A stretch of 64,000 bases of DNA from contig NC_052474.1 of NCBI RefSeq assembly GCF_009730915.1, forward strand, positions 2,391,501 through 2,455,500. Direction: 5' to 3'. Numbering within the stretch: the stretch's first letter is position 1; the number at the start of each line of letters is the position of its first letter. Under the pieces are notes generated by a model. It did no database searches, was not told the DNA's origin, and saw only the letters and a list, made by a program, of their open reading frames with translations. Shown piece by piece: positions 36,704 through 50,121 of the stretch. The stretch is from Dioscorea cayenensis subsp. rotundata (taxonomy: Eukaryota; Streptophyta; Magnoliopsida; Dioscoreales; Dioscoreaceae). A program made the translations under genes and the position numbers.

Positions 36704-39396
36704 GCACAGTGACATGCCTATTATTCAAAATTGAATCAGAGAATATATATTATGTTATAGATCATACATTCAGTGCAACAATCTTATTTTTTGTCACCAA
36801 GTGTTTGATGATTAATTGGAGTTAAGTGGAGACACATATTTGTAGCTCTTTTTTGTTAGATATATTACAAATCAAAGTAAAATATATAATTTGGATTTAT
36901 CCTGACAAATATAAGAGAAAAAAAGACAAGATTTTATAGGACATGACATGTTAGATTTGGGTGTTGAGAACAAACATGTAATGTGATTGTGGAATATAAG
37001 GAAATGGTACAAGAAAGGAATAATAAGTTAAGGAACTTGGAACCAAGAATGACAGCTTGGATTTGGATGTTTTCAATAGATGTTTATATATATGGATAAG
37101 ATAAGATCTATTAATTTGGAGATGTTAAAGTTCAAGGGATAGAAATACATGTGCTCTAGATGTACTTCTTGTTCCAAATGTACACTTAGCCTTGAACCAA
37201 AAGAACAGCTCTGAAGTGTTCTACACTACAGTGCTCCTGTTCCTTTTTCCAGTGTAGCTTCGATCAGTAATGTTCACAGGTTTGGCATTTTAGAATATAT
37301 CAGAGTTAAAAAGAAAATAAATATATTAATAAATGCAGAAATTTTCATCAAATATAATAGAACATTTGCATGTGGGTGGGAAGCATATCTTAAAAGAAAA
37401 AGGCAAAGAAAATCCTCCTTTTTTTCATGATTATTATTAACTAATATTCCTAGACAAACATGTTTAATTAGATCTCCACAAGTCTATTAAGAAACAAAGA
37501 ATGTTCTCAAGTCAAGTCCAATAGCAGTTATAAGAAGCAAGAGTGCATTGGAGATCTATCAGCAATATTATAAGTCCTAAGTATCAAAAGTCTTAAGTCA
37601 TGAGTTATCACAACATAAGTACTACAAAAAATTCATGCAATCATCCGTACTGATTTACATCTAATCAAACTCAACCAATGCAATGCACATGCTGAATGAA
37701 ATTGTTAAAGAATCAGTGCAGAAAAAAGGTTATTGAGTTTTATTGGTCAATGGCTATCTTGTATTCTCTTTAATTTGCAAAGATGCTGCTAGTGTTGTTG
37801 TTTCTTTTGTTAGAATAACAAACCCAGAGTAATTACACAAGTGATGAGAAACATATAGCATGAGGATGTGAAACAAGTAGGTACTAAAGAGATGTTCTTT
37901 AGGACTTTGAGATGCACTAACTGAATAGGCATAATATTACAATCACACTAGACAAGAACAATATCTAGTACTTAATGATCAGGAAAAAAGAAAGAAGAAT
38001 ATTTCAGAAGGAATAACAGCAGAGTTCACCATATCACCATTAATTCACGTTGTCCTCTCTCTACCAATGAATTCCATAAAAAGACAATGGTGATATTCCA
38101 GAAATATAAAGATGAAAGAGTGAATGATAGTGAGAATAAAGATATGATAGAACTAAGTGCAATGGTTGATGATATACATGAACATGTGTGTAAAGTGAGA
38201 CTGGATTTTTAGACCAGAGATTACCAAAATTTAGAGTTATATATATCTGGATATTTGACCAAGGGCATCATCTCCGGAATACTTAAGTAATTATGATATT
38301 ATTATTATTATTATTTGATAACTTGGTTCAAGTCGTGATTCTAATTAAAAGGGGCGACATCACTTAAACAAGTTTCCCCTCTTTAAAAGTGATTATTTAC
38401 TTTTCATTTTTGTCTGCGTTTGTTTTTGTTTTCACATGCGAGAATCACATACATAATTAGGATACGTGTTCACAGGATATAATAGTTCACCTTAAATTCT
38501 CACTTGAATGACTTAGAAATTGAGTTGCAAGCATACACCCACAACCAAGGACCTTTGGCAAGCACGTTTCAAATCTGAGCAATGAATGTTCAACAAACCA
38601 AATCTTATGTAATGGAGCCGATATCTATAAACCAAAAACTATTTGATATATATATATACCATCACAATTTTTGTACGCTCGACTCTTTTGTAATTCCTCT
38701 GCAATTAATTATTCGGTAAAAACAAAACAAACAACAGCATGAAGCTGAGCTTTTATTTTTTTTATTTTTAATCTTGATAGTTATTCATAATTTTATATAA
38801 TTTCATAGCAAATCACGCACAACTTAAGCTCTTCTTTCTCAAACAAGTATATAGATTTGGAGCAGAACCTGGAAGCGCAGAGAATGGAGATTAATTAGTG
38901 CAATTTAGGAGCATTTGAGGCTTGGAATTAGCTATCAGATCCTCTTGCATGGTATCTATTATCTAATCACTTGAAAAACAATTGCTCCGGGTGGACAAAG
39001 GATAATAATCATAGTAATTAAGTTTTTAAATTAGCAAATAACAGATTTATTATTGGTTATAATAAAAAAGCACAAGACAGAAAGAGAGACTCAACATTGA
39101 AGTGTGGTATTTATATCAGTACTTAAACTACATAAAACTTCGCTTTTAGAATGGGATGGTAATTGAACAAGTACTTACAAAAGGCAGCAGTGAGACTGCT
39201 GTTTTATCTACTCTAAGTATGAACCTCAAACAAATGGATATCAAACAACAAAAGAGTGCCACGGCAAATCAATAAAACCACCTCCTTACATTCTACACAC
39301 CTAAATCACTGATCTCTCTAGACTTTGAAATTCTATCACCAAAGTAATGCAACTTTTGACTCTTTGTTTCTCTTTCAGATCAAAACCAATCAACTA
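36704..39396. other. Intergenic and 3' UTR of the DUF716 gene
   Basis: AT-rich DNA with no recognised gene. The last few hundred bases before 39397 have the more even composition expected for the 3' UTR of the minus-strand gene. Nothing else is supported. Confidence 0.5.
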
Positions 39397-42140
39397 TCAT
39401 TGTGCAGCCAGTTCTTCGCCTCCATTTTGTTCATATTCTTTCAAAGCAGCAGCATGCCAATTCTGCAGCTCGGAATGTCCATACTTGGATGCAGACACTG
39501 AGTAGCACCCTAGTACAAATATGAAAACAAGTAGAACCAGGGAAAATAGCTGGATGTTGGCGATGAACTCACCGCGAACTTCGGAATCATGTGACTTGCA
39601 TGTAATGTCATTGCCCGAAAGCTGGCAACCCCGGGGCATCATAGGGCCATAAAGGGTGAAGGCAGTCTGGTAGAACCAGAGGCCCTGGAGGGAGATGGCA
39701 ACGCCACTGCTGAGATCAACGGCAAAGCTGTTAGGACAGAAAGCACCAGCTACCGTCGAGAAAATGCAGAGGCCAACAAGGATGACAAGCAGAAGGTGGT
39801 AGTAACCTTCTAAGCCTTGATGGGATGTGGAGTGGAAGTAGAATAGTAGGAATTCTGAGCAAAATGCTGCAGCTGCAATTAGACATAGTGCTCCGTTTGA
39901 GAATGGGAGAAACCTGGAAAAACAACACAATTTAATGCACGGAACAAGTTGCTCAGAGCATGGGTATTTGATGAAAGCTGGTTATTGCTTCACTTTCTAT
40001 AGTGAATTGAAGTTCAACTTAATTATTGAGGTATAATAAATCTCCTGTTAATTGCAACTTGGCTGAGTGCTAGCAACCTATTACCATGTGGTAAGTTAAA
40101 GATCAGCCATTTAATTGGTTTTGTTAATGCCAAAAACCTGAAGATATGCAAACATGAGGTATAGTATGAGATGTCTGAAGAAAGGTAGATGAACGAAGTT
40201 TGTTAGGTGAATCAAATGCATAATTTTATCAGGTGAATCGAATGCATTTGTCTGTAATATTTGTTTGACACATTGAGAAGTCAGATATCATTCCCCACTT
40301 GAACAATCATATGAATGCATGAGTCATCGACCATCTAAGGAAAAAGGAGCACACATAATAAAAGGAAGTAGAAAGATTGTTGCATTGCTCATAGTCGTGA
40401 ATGTAACATCATGACCGAAAGGAGGAAAAGAAAAGGACATGTCACGTCTGCCTTATCAAATTGAAACTCTGGGAGTACTAATTTTACATCATACCTAACA
40501 AAACGGATAGCTATCTACCAATCGGAGGGATACCACATTAACTTGTAAAATATATTTTGCTACTAGAAACAAATATCAAATAAAACCGGACCTAATAAGC
40601 TGAAATTTCCCTAACAAATGAAATATTCCGGAAGTCATAACTGAACCTTTCCCATAAAAATAAAAATAAAAAAACCCTGTAAAGCACATAAATAAGACAG
40701 CTATTATCTCATAAATTTAACTCCACAGATTGCTTTTACCTCCATCCCTGTGATAAAGCCCAGATCTACCAGTTTTGTTTCTTTTAACTGTATAATAGAA
40801 TTTTATTAAAAAAATTTTATTTTAGTGGCAGAGAAATGCACTTCACATAAGATATTACAAGCCATGCTTCTTAAAAGATACCCATTGGCCCTACTCAGTA
40901 AAATAGTTGTTATAAAGATCCCCAGTACTAGCGTGAGACCCACAAAAGGTGATAGTTGTAAATGGCAGGCAACTCACTATTGGTACCGCACAAGTGCGCA
41001 ACTGTAACATAGTTCCAATTTCTCCAAGAATCATGCACACCTTACTCTAAAAAGCATCTTTTTCTTTTATCTTAAAGAAACATGTTCAAGAATGCTAATA
41101 CTGACTCTCACCAAAAGAACAAGTGTCACTAACTAACCTTTCAAAGAAGTTTGTATATTGTTCCATAGTTATTACAAATGACAAAAAATCTTCCAAGTTA
41201 GTAATTTAAATAAACTTTATGCAGCATTGTCCATACTATATGGCCTAGTTTTGTTTGAACTTCCTTTATTTTAATGAAGGGTGGTTCATCCACTATTGCA
41301 ATTAAAATAATAATTATAATAATAAAAAGTAATAGTATTTTAAAAAACTAATAATTCACTCTGTAATCTGTGTAATGAAGTTTAATATTTCCACACAACC
41401 AGCTCTATTTTATCAAAACAGGACCTATAATCACATGAAAAGCATGCCTTATACACGGACATCTTATATTGCAGTTACTAGACAAGCTCAGAGATCACTC
41501 AGCAAATAAATCACAAATGCACTTCTAGTTCGTCCAAACAAAAAATATTCACTTTGTCCAAAATATTAAACAGAGATCAATCAAAATGAGCTCTTCTTCA
41601 TATTAGTCTAAGGAAAACAAAAATGACACTTTTCTTTTTCAGTAGTTAAAAGTGCACTTTCCCCTTAACCAAAAGACAGGGACTAACATGCAAATAACCA
41701 TTCCAATGTAGCAATCATTCAAATTAAAAAAACATAACAACAAAAAGATAAAAGAAAAGACCCAAAGAAACAAAGAAAGAAAAAAGTTACCTGGTTTTCT
41801 CAGAGAGGATGGCGACAATGCCATAGAGAAAGAACATGAGAAGCATACCACCATGCTCAAAATCATTCATATGAGCAGGGTTAAGGATCCCTTCGCGCCC
41901 CACAAAGAACTTCAAATGGGTAGAATAGAGCAACTCCACGCACATGTCCGCGAACGCGCCACCTGCCACAACGTACAGCTCCAAGTGCTTCAACCACCCG
42001 CTGCCCACCGGATTCCAAACCCTAACACGAAACTCCACCGGCGATGCCGACACATACCTCACCACCGCGCTCCACACATGCCACAACCCCACCGCCAAGA
42101 ACAAGCTCCCCGGCAGCACGTGCCCTTTGAATGATCCCAT
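39397..42140 (-). CDS. DUF716/TMEM45-like multi-pass membrane protein
   Basis: Exons: 42140-41791 and 39913-39397 (stop). The sum is 867 nt, 288 residues. The junction restores Arg (AG|G) between SEKT and FLPF. It belongs to the DUF716 family (PF04819; TMEM45 in animals; several plant members were noted in virus-response screens), whose biochemical role is not established. The start MGSFKGHVLPGSLFLAVGLW carries the family G-H-x-LPG-x-x-F motif. About seven hydrophobic spans follow, with ELLYSTHLKFF, NPAHMNDFEHGGMLLMFF (family His cluster), FHSTSHQGLEGYYH and a C-terminal tail ending GEELAAQ. The intron of about 1.9 kb holds a possible LINE tail near 41250-41300. No frame damage was found. Confidence 0.93.
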
Positions 42141-42452
42141 ATGTACAAGCTAACCACCCTTCGATCTCCCCCAAATTACGCCCTGTTACCACGGCGTTGA
42201 CCTCTAGTCTTCACTTCCACCATAAATCCATAGCAAAAAAAAAAATTTTTTTTTAAAAAATCAATGAGAAATCATAGAAAAACAGAAAAAGAAACTCGAT
42301 CCAAAGCCAAAGACAACAAAATCGCTATTTTTTCTCTAATAAATAAACAAATAATCAAGAAAAGCGTGATTATCAATTAAAAAATCTTCGATTATGAAGC
42401 AATAATTTGGTGGGGCTTTTCTCGGAGAACAAAGACGGTGGTGTACCTTGAG

Positions 42453-42640
42453 ATAAAGGGAATATTGATTATGCTAAGAAGAAAGGTGGCGATCTGGATT
42501 AGGATTCTTGGTTCTCCGTGGCAACAGAGGTGATGGTACCGAGGAGGAGGAGGAGGAGGAGGAGGATTGGCGAAATCGAGAAGAGCGAGAAAAAAACGAG
42601 AAGAAAGAGGCGAGGAGAATAGTTGAATAGACTTCTCTTT
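42453..42640 (-). promoter_or_regulatory. Probable leader exon of the DUF716 gene
   Basis: On the minus strand a GA/CT-rich stretch with a CCT-triplet run (42544-42566) ends at TATCTCAAG|GTACAC, a good donor at about 42447-42453. It would be joined by a leader intron to the ATG exon at 42140. The acceptor near the coding exon was not pinned down, so this is an inference. Confidence 0.4.
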
Positions 42641-44561
42641 CCTCCCCGGCTGCTGCGAAGCCGGCGCGGGTCTAAGAGGTGACGTGGCAGGTGTGGGTCA
42701 CGTGCCTTTTTAGCTGTAATTAATTAATTAATTTTTTTTTTAAAGGATGGTGTTTTGGGAATTTTAATTTGAAAAAAGAATTGTCTTATCCTGTTGGTTG
42801 GGAAATTTGTGTAAATGTAACGTTTATATAGTCATTTTTATTCTATATTTCTGTGATAAATTTTAGTGTGGTTTGTTTGTTATTGCATTTAAGCGTTTAA
42901 ATTTCTAAGTTTTAAAAAAAATATAAATTTATAAGTAAATATAAAGACATATTTTTATAAAGTGGACAACCCACCTCTACAAATTTGTAAAAATTAGATT
43001 AATAATAAAAAATTATTACAAACAAATTCAATAGAAGGTGTTATTATATTTATGATCTTTACAAATTATAAGACAAAGTGAATTTATTAATTTTTTTAAT
43101 TTTAAAATTTTTTTGGGTGCGGACATGACATGACTTTTATAGTCTCATATAACATTAGACTAATTAATAAATTCTTATGTTACTAATAAACCACTTAAAT
43201 TAATGCATCATTGTACCGTTAACTCTTTAATAGAATAGTTGTGAGTGCAGATTTATTGGCCAAATTTTATATCACCGGATAAAAATATATAGGTTGAATC
43301 ATCATGCTCGTGCAGATGTCCTAAATTATATAGCGTTTTTATCTTTTATAAAAATTAAAATAAATAAATAAAATAAAATAAAAATAAAAAAACCTTGATG
43401 GAGGTGGCTCCATTAATTATAATATTTGTATTTTGCATTAAAATATTTGAAGGAATTTGATTGATATTTGACCAACGATTATTAACGGAGGGTTGCATCG
43501 GTAAAAATCCCATTGAGTAATAGCGTGGCAATCAATGGTCAGCAGAGGGGGCAGGTGGGAATTAGATGCGGGTTGCTCAGTGGGGTGCATGCCCAACCTG
43601 ACCGTCGGACACGTGTCAGTATATCATCGGTGGTATCTAATTCTTATAACTTTGATGCAACACTGGCGTGCTCGTCGTCACAGATATATATTGATTAGAA
43701 CGTTGTTTGTCGCCTTTCTTATGGTTCAGATAGAGATCTCTTTCAAAATAAAATTTTTTCCTTAGTTTATTTTATTAAAAAATAATTAAGTTATAGATAG
43801 CCAATGTCTCATCATTCATTCATCAATTGGGGCCTGAATTGCTGATTTTTTGATACGTGACAGCGTTTAAGCAATTTTATATTTGGGAAAAAGTCTTCTT
43901 GTTGTGTGTGTAATGAAAGAAAAAAAAAAATAGAGAACTTTTTGTTTTAAAAATTTCTAAAATTGATTGAAAACAAAATAAATCAATTTTACTTAGTAAA
44001 TATATATTTATTTTGTAATTAAAAATAAAAATATATTCTCATAATCAACATATGACTTCAAATGAGACGTATTAATTAAGAAAATTCAAATAAAACATTG
44101 TAAGAAAATTATTTATAAAAAATTATATGGTGGATGCGCTGTTTGTCTTAGCCTATTTTTATATTTGGTTTTATTTTTTTGATAAATTTATGGTTTATTT
44201 ATTTTATTATAAAAAATAAGAAAATTCAAATTAAATGAGAAGGCCCAGAAGGGAATTTCTCAGAGGATGATAGGCAATTAATATAAGAACAACTGTAATG
44301 AAACAACAACTTCCAACATAAAAGCCTTGCTATTGAGAAGCTGTAAAAACTGAAGCAATTAAAGTTAATTAACAACAAATAAATGACAGAGATACATCAA
44401 ATTGTCTTCTAACTCTATTTTATGTTTTTAGCAAACAAGCAAAGCAAATATCATTCTCCAAGCAAACAGAGTACCTATATACATTAACTTTTCTTTACAA
44501 AAGAAGATAAAAAAAAAACATATCCTCATTTATAATTGATCTTCAGCAACAACTATCAAGT
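42641..44561. other. Intergenic, AT-rich
   Basis: This stretch has no recognised gene. A less AT-rich patch at about 43490-43700 contains gacacgtgtc and short frames without family features. The final few hundred bases are probably the 3' UTR of the EF-hand gene on the minus strand. Confidence 0.5.
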
Positions 44562-47500
44562 TTACTCAAACCCTTCACTTGAGTTCTGGACCAGAACAAC
44601 TCCAAGTGTAACAACAGAGGCATACACAGAATTGGGCACCTTCTGCACAACTTTGCCAACTCCAGGGACTCCCTCAGTGGCCCTCTTGGTTAGCAATGCA
44701 ACAGCTGGGGCAACTATCAGTGCAATTACCAGGTTCCTGCTAACCGCTGTCAGCATGTCAGTAGTCAGTTTCTGGATGAAATCCGCAAATTCTTCACGAT
44801 CAAGAAGACCATTTAAATTCACATCATATTCCTGCATTAATAAAAGATATGGGTTAGTTCTGTCAGCAGAATTGACTTAAATTGAACATCACCTCCAGCT
44901 GCCTGCATCTGTTGATATAGCTGCACAAGAACACATGTATGTGTTCCATGATAAGTTGTTACTTGAAGAAAAGCTTTGTGATAATGTTCTGATCAGTGTT
45001 ACTTAGATATAACGTATGCAAAAAAAATTTATGTATCCATACACAGATATATTCAAGCATTTTCTCTAGTTACAGTGTGATACGATTGGGGACAATCATT
45101 TATTCACCATATGATCCTATTTGTTTAATTAACCCCTTTCTATTTCACTCTCAATCTTAATTTTTTCCTTTTAATTTTGAATCTAAATCTTTTCTTTTTT
45201 GGACTGTCGTATCTTTCAGCTTTTTAAATTGCATTTTTTAGTAAATTTTTCTTATCATTGTAAATTTATTCTTATCTTTTAAATAGCGATTTCATGATTT
45301 TAAAAATCCCATCTTACTATAATTTAGATTTTAAAATGATTTAAATCCTGTATTTAACTAAAAAGGAGTTGTTTCACTACAATATTCTGCATTCGTCAAA
45401 AACCAATGTGATTCACACGTCCACATGTGTTTACACTTGACACACACAAGCATATATATATAGTATGTATATATGTCTGTGTGTATATATATACATGGCC
45501 CTGTTCACTTAATCAATTTTCATTAAATTCAAATGTCAAATACTCTCCCATACTTGGATACTCGGCATCTATATTGAGTCCTAGTAACACTGGTTCTAAT
45601 GCTGTGGTTTGTTTTTGGGTGAGCTCAAGTGCTAGATTATCACACAGGGTGAACTTGAGATCACCATTTTAATCAGATGAAACACCATGTCTAGAACACC
45701 CTAAAATTATGATCAAGAAAGGGCGGAAAAAGAAAGCAGCTTGAGCTATCATTGTTTCTATTACCATCGGAGGCCAACCAATTGAAAAGAAAGAATCAAT
45801 TATGGCCATAAGAAAAGGTACAGAGTAATGTTTTACTATGTTTATTCGTGGAAGATGACAATTCAAATCTACATTCATATATTTGCTCGTTATTTCCTTC
45901 TTGCCAATGATTTCAAATTTTAGTTTCTTACTTGTTGCAAAACTTAAAGATCGACTATTCCATCACCATGAATATGTCCAAACTCCAAAGCTACAAACCC
46001 TATCTGCATGGTCATATAAGAGATCTTAAAGATCTTTAGTTCCAACTACAAGTCCAAAACATATTTGCAGGCAATACGCCCAATAACTGAAATGACATAG
46101 TTCAAATTAGGTTTTTTTTTTTCTTTTTACCTTTCAATTGCCATATTTGTATAATTGTATCCCTACGGATTACAGCCCTATAGGCTAGCTCTCACCACAA
46201 AATTGATGACCAACAGAGGCGATGGACTCTTGGTAGGTAAAGGCAGCAGGAAGCTATCCTAATACCAAACGAGTGAGATATAAACAGCACACATGACAGA
46301 GGATTGGACCCAATATATCACAAATTATAAGAATATGTTCAATAATGGCAGCAACAACCTCTTAAAATGGTATCCTCTGGATATAGTAGCAGGTTTGGTT
46401 GGGAATTAAAATTTGTCATGGAACATTTAAACAACACCAACTCAAACACCTAAGTACAGATCACTAGTTATCTCAACAATATGCATTGAAACTCCATTAT
46501 CAGAGCATCACTAGGCCTTTTACAACTGCAAAACCCTTAATCTCCCTCCACCTTCACAACCCTGCATCAACCACCATCTCCATGTAAAACCTCTCAGAGG
46601 AGTTCCATTTCTCTTTCCTGGTCTGTCAGCTTAACAGCATCCTTGATCTCCATTTGCATCATTAATAGGCCTTATTATTCTAGCCATCTTTTTCTACGGC
46701 TATTGACACAAATTCTCAGTTTCATCCATACACTAATAAAACTACACTCCCTTGATATGCTAAATCATCACAGGAGAATAGAAGATATGCCTTATTAAGT
46801 CATTACTTTCTTCTATTGTTCAATAAAATAAATAATCATTCAACAGGATTTCTCAATGGCATTCTATTAAAGGATATCCTCCCCAATTCACCTTCCTCCA
46901 CATCAGATGTTTATAAAACTGCAGCTCTCATGCATCAACCTCTAGTGATTTTTTTCGTGATGAGAGAACATTAATCCACACACCAAAACTATAACCCAAT
47001 TGAATAATAACATAGAGCAGAGCAAATGTTCAACTTTTGATTGAGTATAGTTGACAAAATTAAATAAATAAATAAAAAGAAGAAGAAGTTTATCAACAAT
47101 AATTACTAGAACTAAAAAGGGCAATAAACATCAAACATCCTGGAGAAATCCATCTGGCACGTAGTATTGCTTGCAATATGAATCAAACTGTTCTCTTAAA
47201 CACTAAAAAGAGGCGATTTTACCTGCATCAGAGCCCTGAGCTCAGCCTTCGAGGGCGGATTATTGTGAGGACCAGGCAAGTATTTGTTGATATCGCTAAA
47301 ACAAGCAACACAAACCAAACATGAGAATCAAAAACCCAGAAACAGCAAAGAGGAGTAGTAGGGCAAAGATGGATTACTTGTAGACATAGAGAACGGCGAT
47401 GCAAACATCCTCGAAGGTGAGAGTGTCCTTGCCGGAATCCTCTTTGATACGGTCGAACACCTTGTCGGTAATTTTCCTAATTTGCCGCTCCCTCCACTTC

Positions 47501-47631
47501 CTCCCTGCTCCGCCATTAACAACCACCGATGAATTGAATTGACCTCAGATGCATAGAAATGGTGAATCATAGAGGAGAATAGGAGGCTTACCGTGGAGCA
47601 TATCTTGAATGGAACCGAAGACTTGGCCCAT
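44562..47631 (-). CDS. Small plant EF-hand protein with hydrophobic C-terminal half
   Basis: Exons: 47631-47592, 47504-47378, 47295-47223, 44831-44562 (stop). The sum is 510 nt, 169 residues, all junctions in phase. The N-terminus MGQVFGSIQDMLHGRKWRER is followed by an acidic/basic helical part, then a canonical calcium loop DVNLNGLLDREE (D-x-N-x-N-G-x-L-x3-E) at about residues 84-95. After it come DFIQKLT and a hydrophobic stretch NLVIALIVAPAVALLTKR, then a second one near VYASVVTLGVVLV. Only one complete EF loop is seen. MG at the start could be an N-myristoylation site. The precise role in plants is unknown to me; calcium binding is the supported property. The third intron is about 2.4 kb. 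Confidence 0.9.
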
Positions 47632-47911
47632 GCCGGAGTTCCCAGCGAGAGAGAAAGAGAGAAAGAAGAAGGATTGGCGCGATGAAGACGACGGCGATAA
47701 GAGAACAAGAAATTCGTGATCGGAAGTTAGCTAGAATGAATGATTTGCTGACACGTGGTCGTTACGATTCGTGATGGATGCTTCATTGGCGGGCTTGTTA
47801 ATTTCACGATTGTGATTTTGTTTTTTTTTTTTTTTGGGTCCGGGCCTTGAAAGTTGCCCTTTCTTTGCGGCTATGGTTCACTGATTTGATTGAATGAATT
47901 TTAATATTGTA
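47632..47911. other. EF-hand gene promoter side
   Basis: A G-box-like gacacgtggtcg lies near 47751, about 120 bp upstream of the EF-hand start codon, in a GA/CT-rich leader region. No gene is present. Confidence 0.35.
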
Positions 47912-47944
47912 CTAGATTTATGTACCCGCGCTAACGCTGCGGGT
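47912..47944 (-). mobile_element. Helitron-like 3' terminus (CTAG end with hairpin)
   Basis: On the minus strand a hairpin (ACCCGC...GCGGGT, stems at 47944-47939 and 47929-47924) is followed by 8 nt and CTAG (47915-47912), then T. Hairpin plus CTRR-T is the Helitron 3' end signature. The element would extend toward higher coordinates, where the LOG pseudogene lies. The 5' end was not identified. Confidence 0.55.
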
Positions 47945-48579
47945 TAATCATATCTAAAAAGGGAAGATTCTGAAAGATAGTATAAATTTTGGAAAATTTG
48001 TTAGTATGCGTTTTTCGATATGAGAAGTATCGCATGAGATGTGAAAGGTTGAGAAATATATTTACGGAATATGTTATATTATTTATTGAATAATAAAAAT
48101 GATTTCGTTTTCGATGTTTTTGAAAAGGAAAAAAATAATTTTTAAGTATTAAGGATTTTATTTTAGTTTTTTTCTCTTTTGTTATAAAAATTGAAATAAG
48201 ATACATATCTAATATATATATATATATATACGAGACACTTCGTCATTCAGAGAATTTATTCTGACTTTATCATTACGTAAATATTAATTTAAAGAGTAAT
48301 GTTTGTTGTTCAAGTTCTCATCTTCAACTATAAAGCAGAAAAGGGGAAAAAGTGAAAATAACTTCATCCCATGCATGGTTGTATTATGGATGTGTATCGA
48401 GAGGCAGTGGAGTGTTGACGTTGTCATCCATAGCGCGAGGAAGGTTGAGATCGATCAGTGCCTAAAGATGGGATTTTGGGAGATGAATCACGAGGAATAT
48501 TCACCGTAATCATAATTTAAAATAATCAATAATAATGATTGAAAAAGGAACATATTATAAATAGTATTCAAAATTTTAT

Positions 48580-50121
48580 AATTATTACTTCGAGTTTTTC
48601 AATTAATTCCTTTGCATTTGAAGAAGAAATGATGATCTGCGATGCGAGTTTGAGGGTTGATGAACCCTTCTTCTAGAACTTTGTCGATGAATGAAAGTAG
48701 CGAGTTATAATATCCATCAACATTTAACAAACCATACTGGGAAAAAAGTATAAGTAAGTTATGTATCATCTTTTTATAATTTCATGTGTGTATATAGAGA
48801 ATTGAGATCAAATTACCGGGTTTGTTATGTATGCCTAATTGTGCTGACTAATTACTTCAAAAAGTTCTTCAAGAGTTCCATAACCTCCTCGAATATTAAA
48901 GACAATATACTTAAATTAGTAATTTTTATTTTTTTGTATTTATAGTTATCTATGGAAGAAAGTAGATATAATAATCAATTAGAGAATATATGAATTTTTA
49001 AGTATAATGAGTGATAAAAGAGTGGTAACAAAAATTAAAAGTATTTTTGAAAATGTTATTTTTTTTTCAATTATAGATCAGTGTTCTATGTTAACTATTA
49101 GTAAGCTTTGCAAATGGATATATAATACAAATTTTATAGAACTTAGTTTATGCGTATTTTTAGTGATCCACATGAGGAAAGTGTATTTTTTTCATTATAT
49201 TTTTCATTGAAAGTTTGAACTGCAAGCATTAATATATATTCGATATACAAAACTAAAAGAAAATGAGTTTTCATTATATGTGATATTATGTGATAATAAA
49301 TGCAATTTATATACTAACCTGGCAAAGCAATAAAGGCATCAGCATAGTTGCCCATCTCTGCTTTCCTATGGTGCATGTCTATAACCATTTTTACTTCTCC
49401 GACAGTGACACCAGTTATCTGAAATTCAAATGGAAAAATGGAAAATTACATACAAATATAGTATTGTATAATATGTTTTCATATGTATGGACAATTGCAG
49501 GGATATGTTTTTTCATTAAAGGGCATGAAAAAAATATACACATAAAAAATAATGGAAGAAAAATGAAACAATTTATTGTCATACCTCTCTACCCATTAGA
49601 GCTTTTGGAATGACACTAAATACACAGATAAAAGATTTCGTTAATAACTTTAGCAAATTTTCATTAAATAAATGAAGGTATTTTTTTTTGGAAAATGTTT
49701 GGGGAAAAGAGATCCATACCCTATAACATTTCTACCACCATTAAATACAGTCTGGGAAATCAAACCCATTAATCCAATACTTCCTCCTCCATATACCAAA
49801 TCAATGTTCTTCAACACCTGACAATGGTAACATTTGGCAAAATATTTCATCGGTGTTTAAGAATTTACTCATATTTTAAGAAGAAAAATTGAGAAGAGGA
49901 AAAAGGAAGGAGGAGAATTGTAAGATAAATAATAATAACTATGTAGATAGAAACCAAACCAGTTCTTTGCCAAGATTTATAGCAGCATCTTGGTAACTTT
50001 TTTTCTTTCCTGTACTACTACCGCAAAAAACACAGATCGATTTGAACTTGGATGCAGTGCTTTTCTTTTCTTCCTCCATTTTTCTTTTTAGTTTTTCTTT
50101 GGTTGGGTTGAAACCTAACAA
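48580..50121 (-). pseudogene. LOG-like (cytokinin riboside 5'-monophosphate phosphoribohydrolase) pseudogene
   Basis: LOG enzymes cleave cytokinin nucleotides to free cytokinins. Exons that still match: 50121-49960 ([20 protein letters not shown]), 49817-49720 ([20 protein letters not shown]), 49615-49585 (VIPKALMGRE), 49418-49319 ([20 protein letters not shown], ending FIALPG), 48887-about 48830 (GYGTLEELFEVI) and about 48748-48580 ([18 protein letters not shown]). The YGGGS and PGGYGTLEE signature motifs, the latter assembled across an exon junction, are both present. The gene is broken: one base is missing at about 48848-48853 (T-W position), giving a stop soon after. One base is extra at the start of the last exon, and another shift occurs before KELIEKLE. 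Introns are retained. A start at 50079 is an alternative. Confidence 0.85.

Noticed and set aside
41250-41335. LINE 3' end in the DUF716 intron (ggttcatccact then A/T-rich tail)
   Set aside because: Resembles the LINE tail at 33170-33200 but has no clean poly(A) and too little sequence; not listed as a separate feature.
41787-42153. Plus-strand open frames (93 and 69 codons) at the start of the DUF716 gene
   Set aside because: They are antisense to a clear conserved membrane-protein exon with correct splicing; composition follows the GC-rich sense exon.
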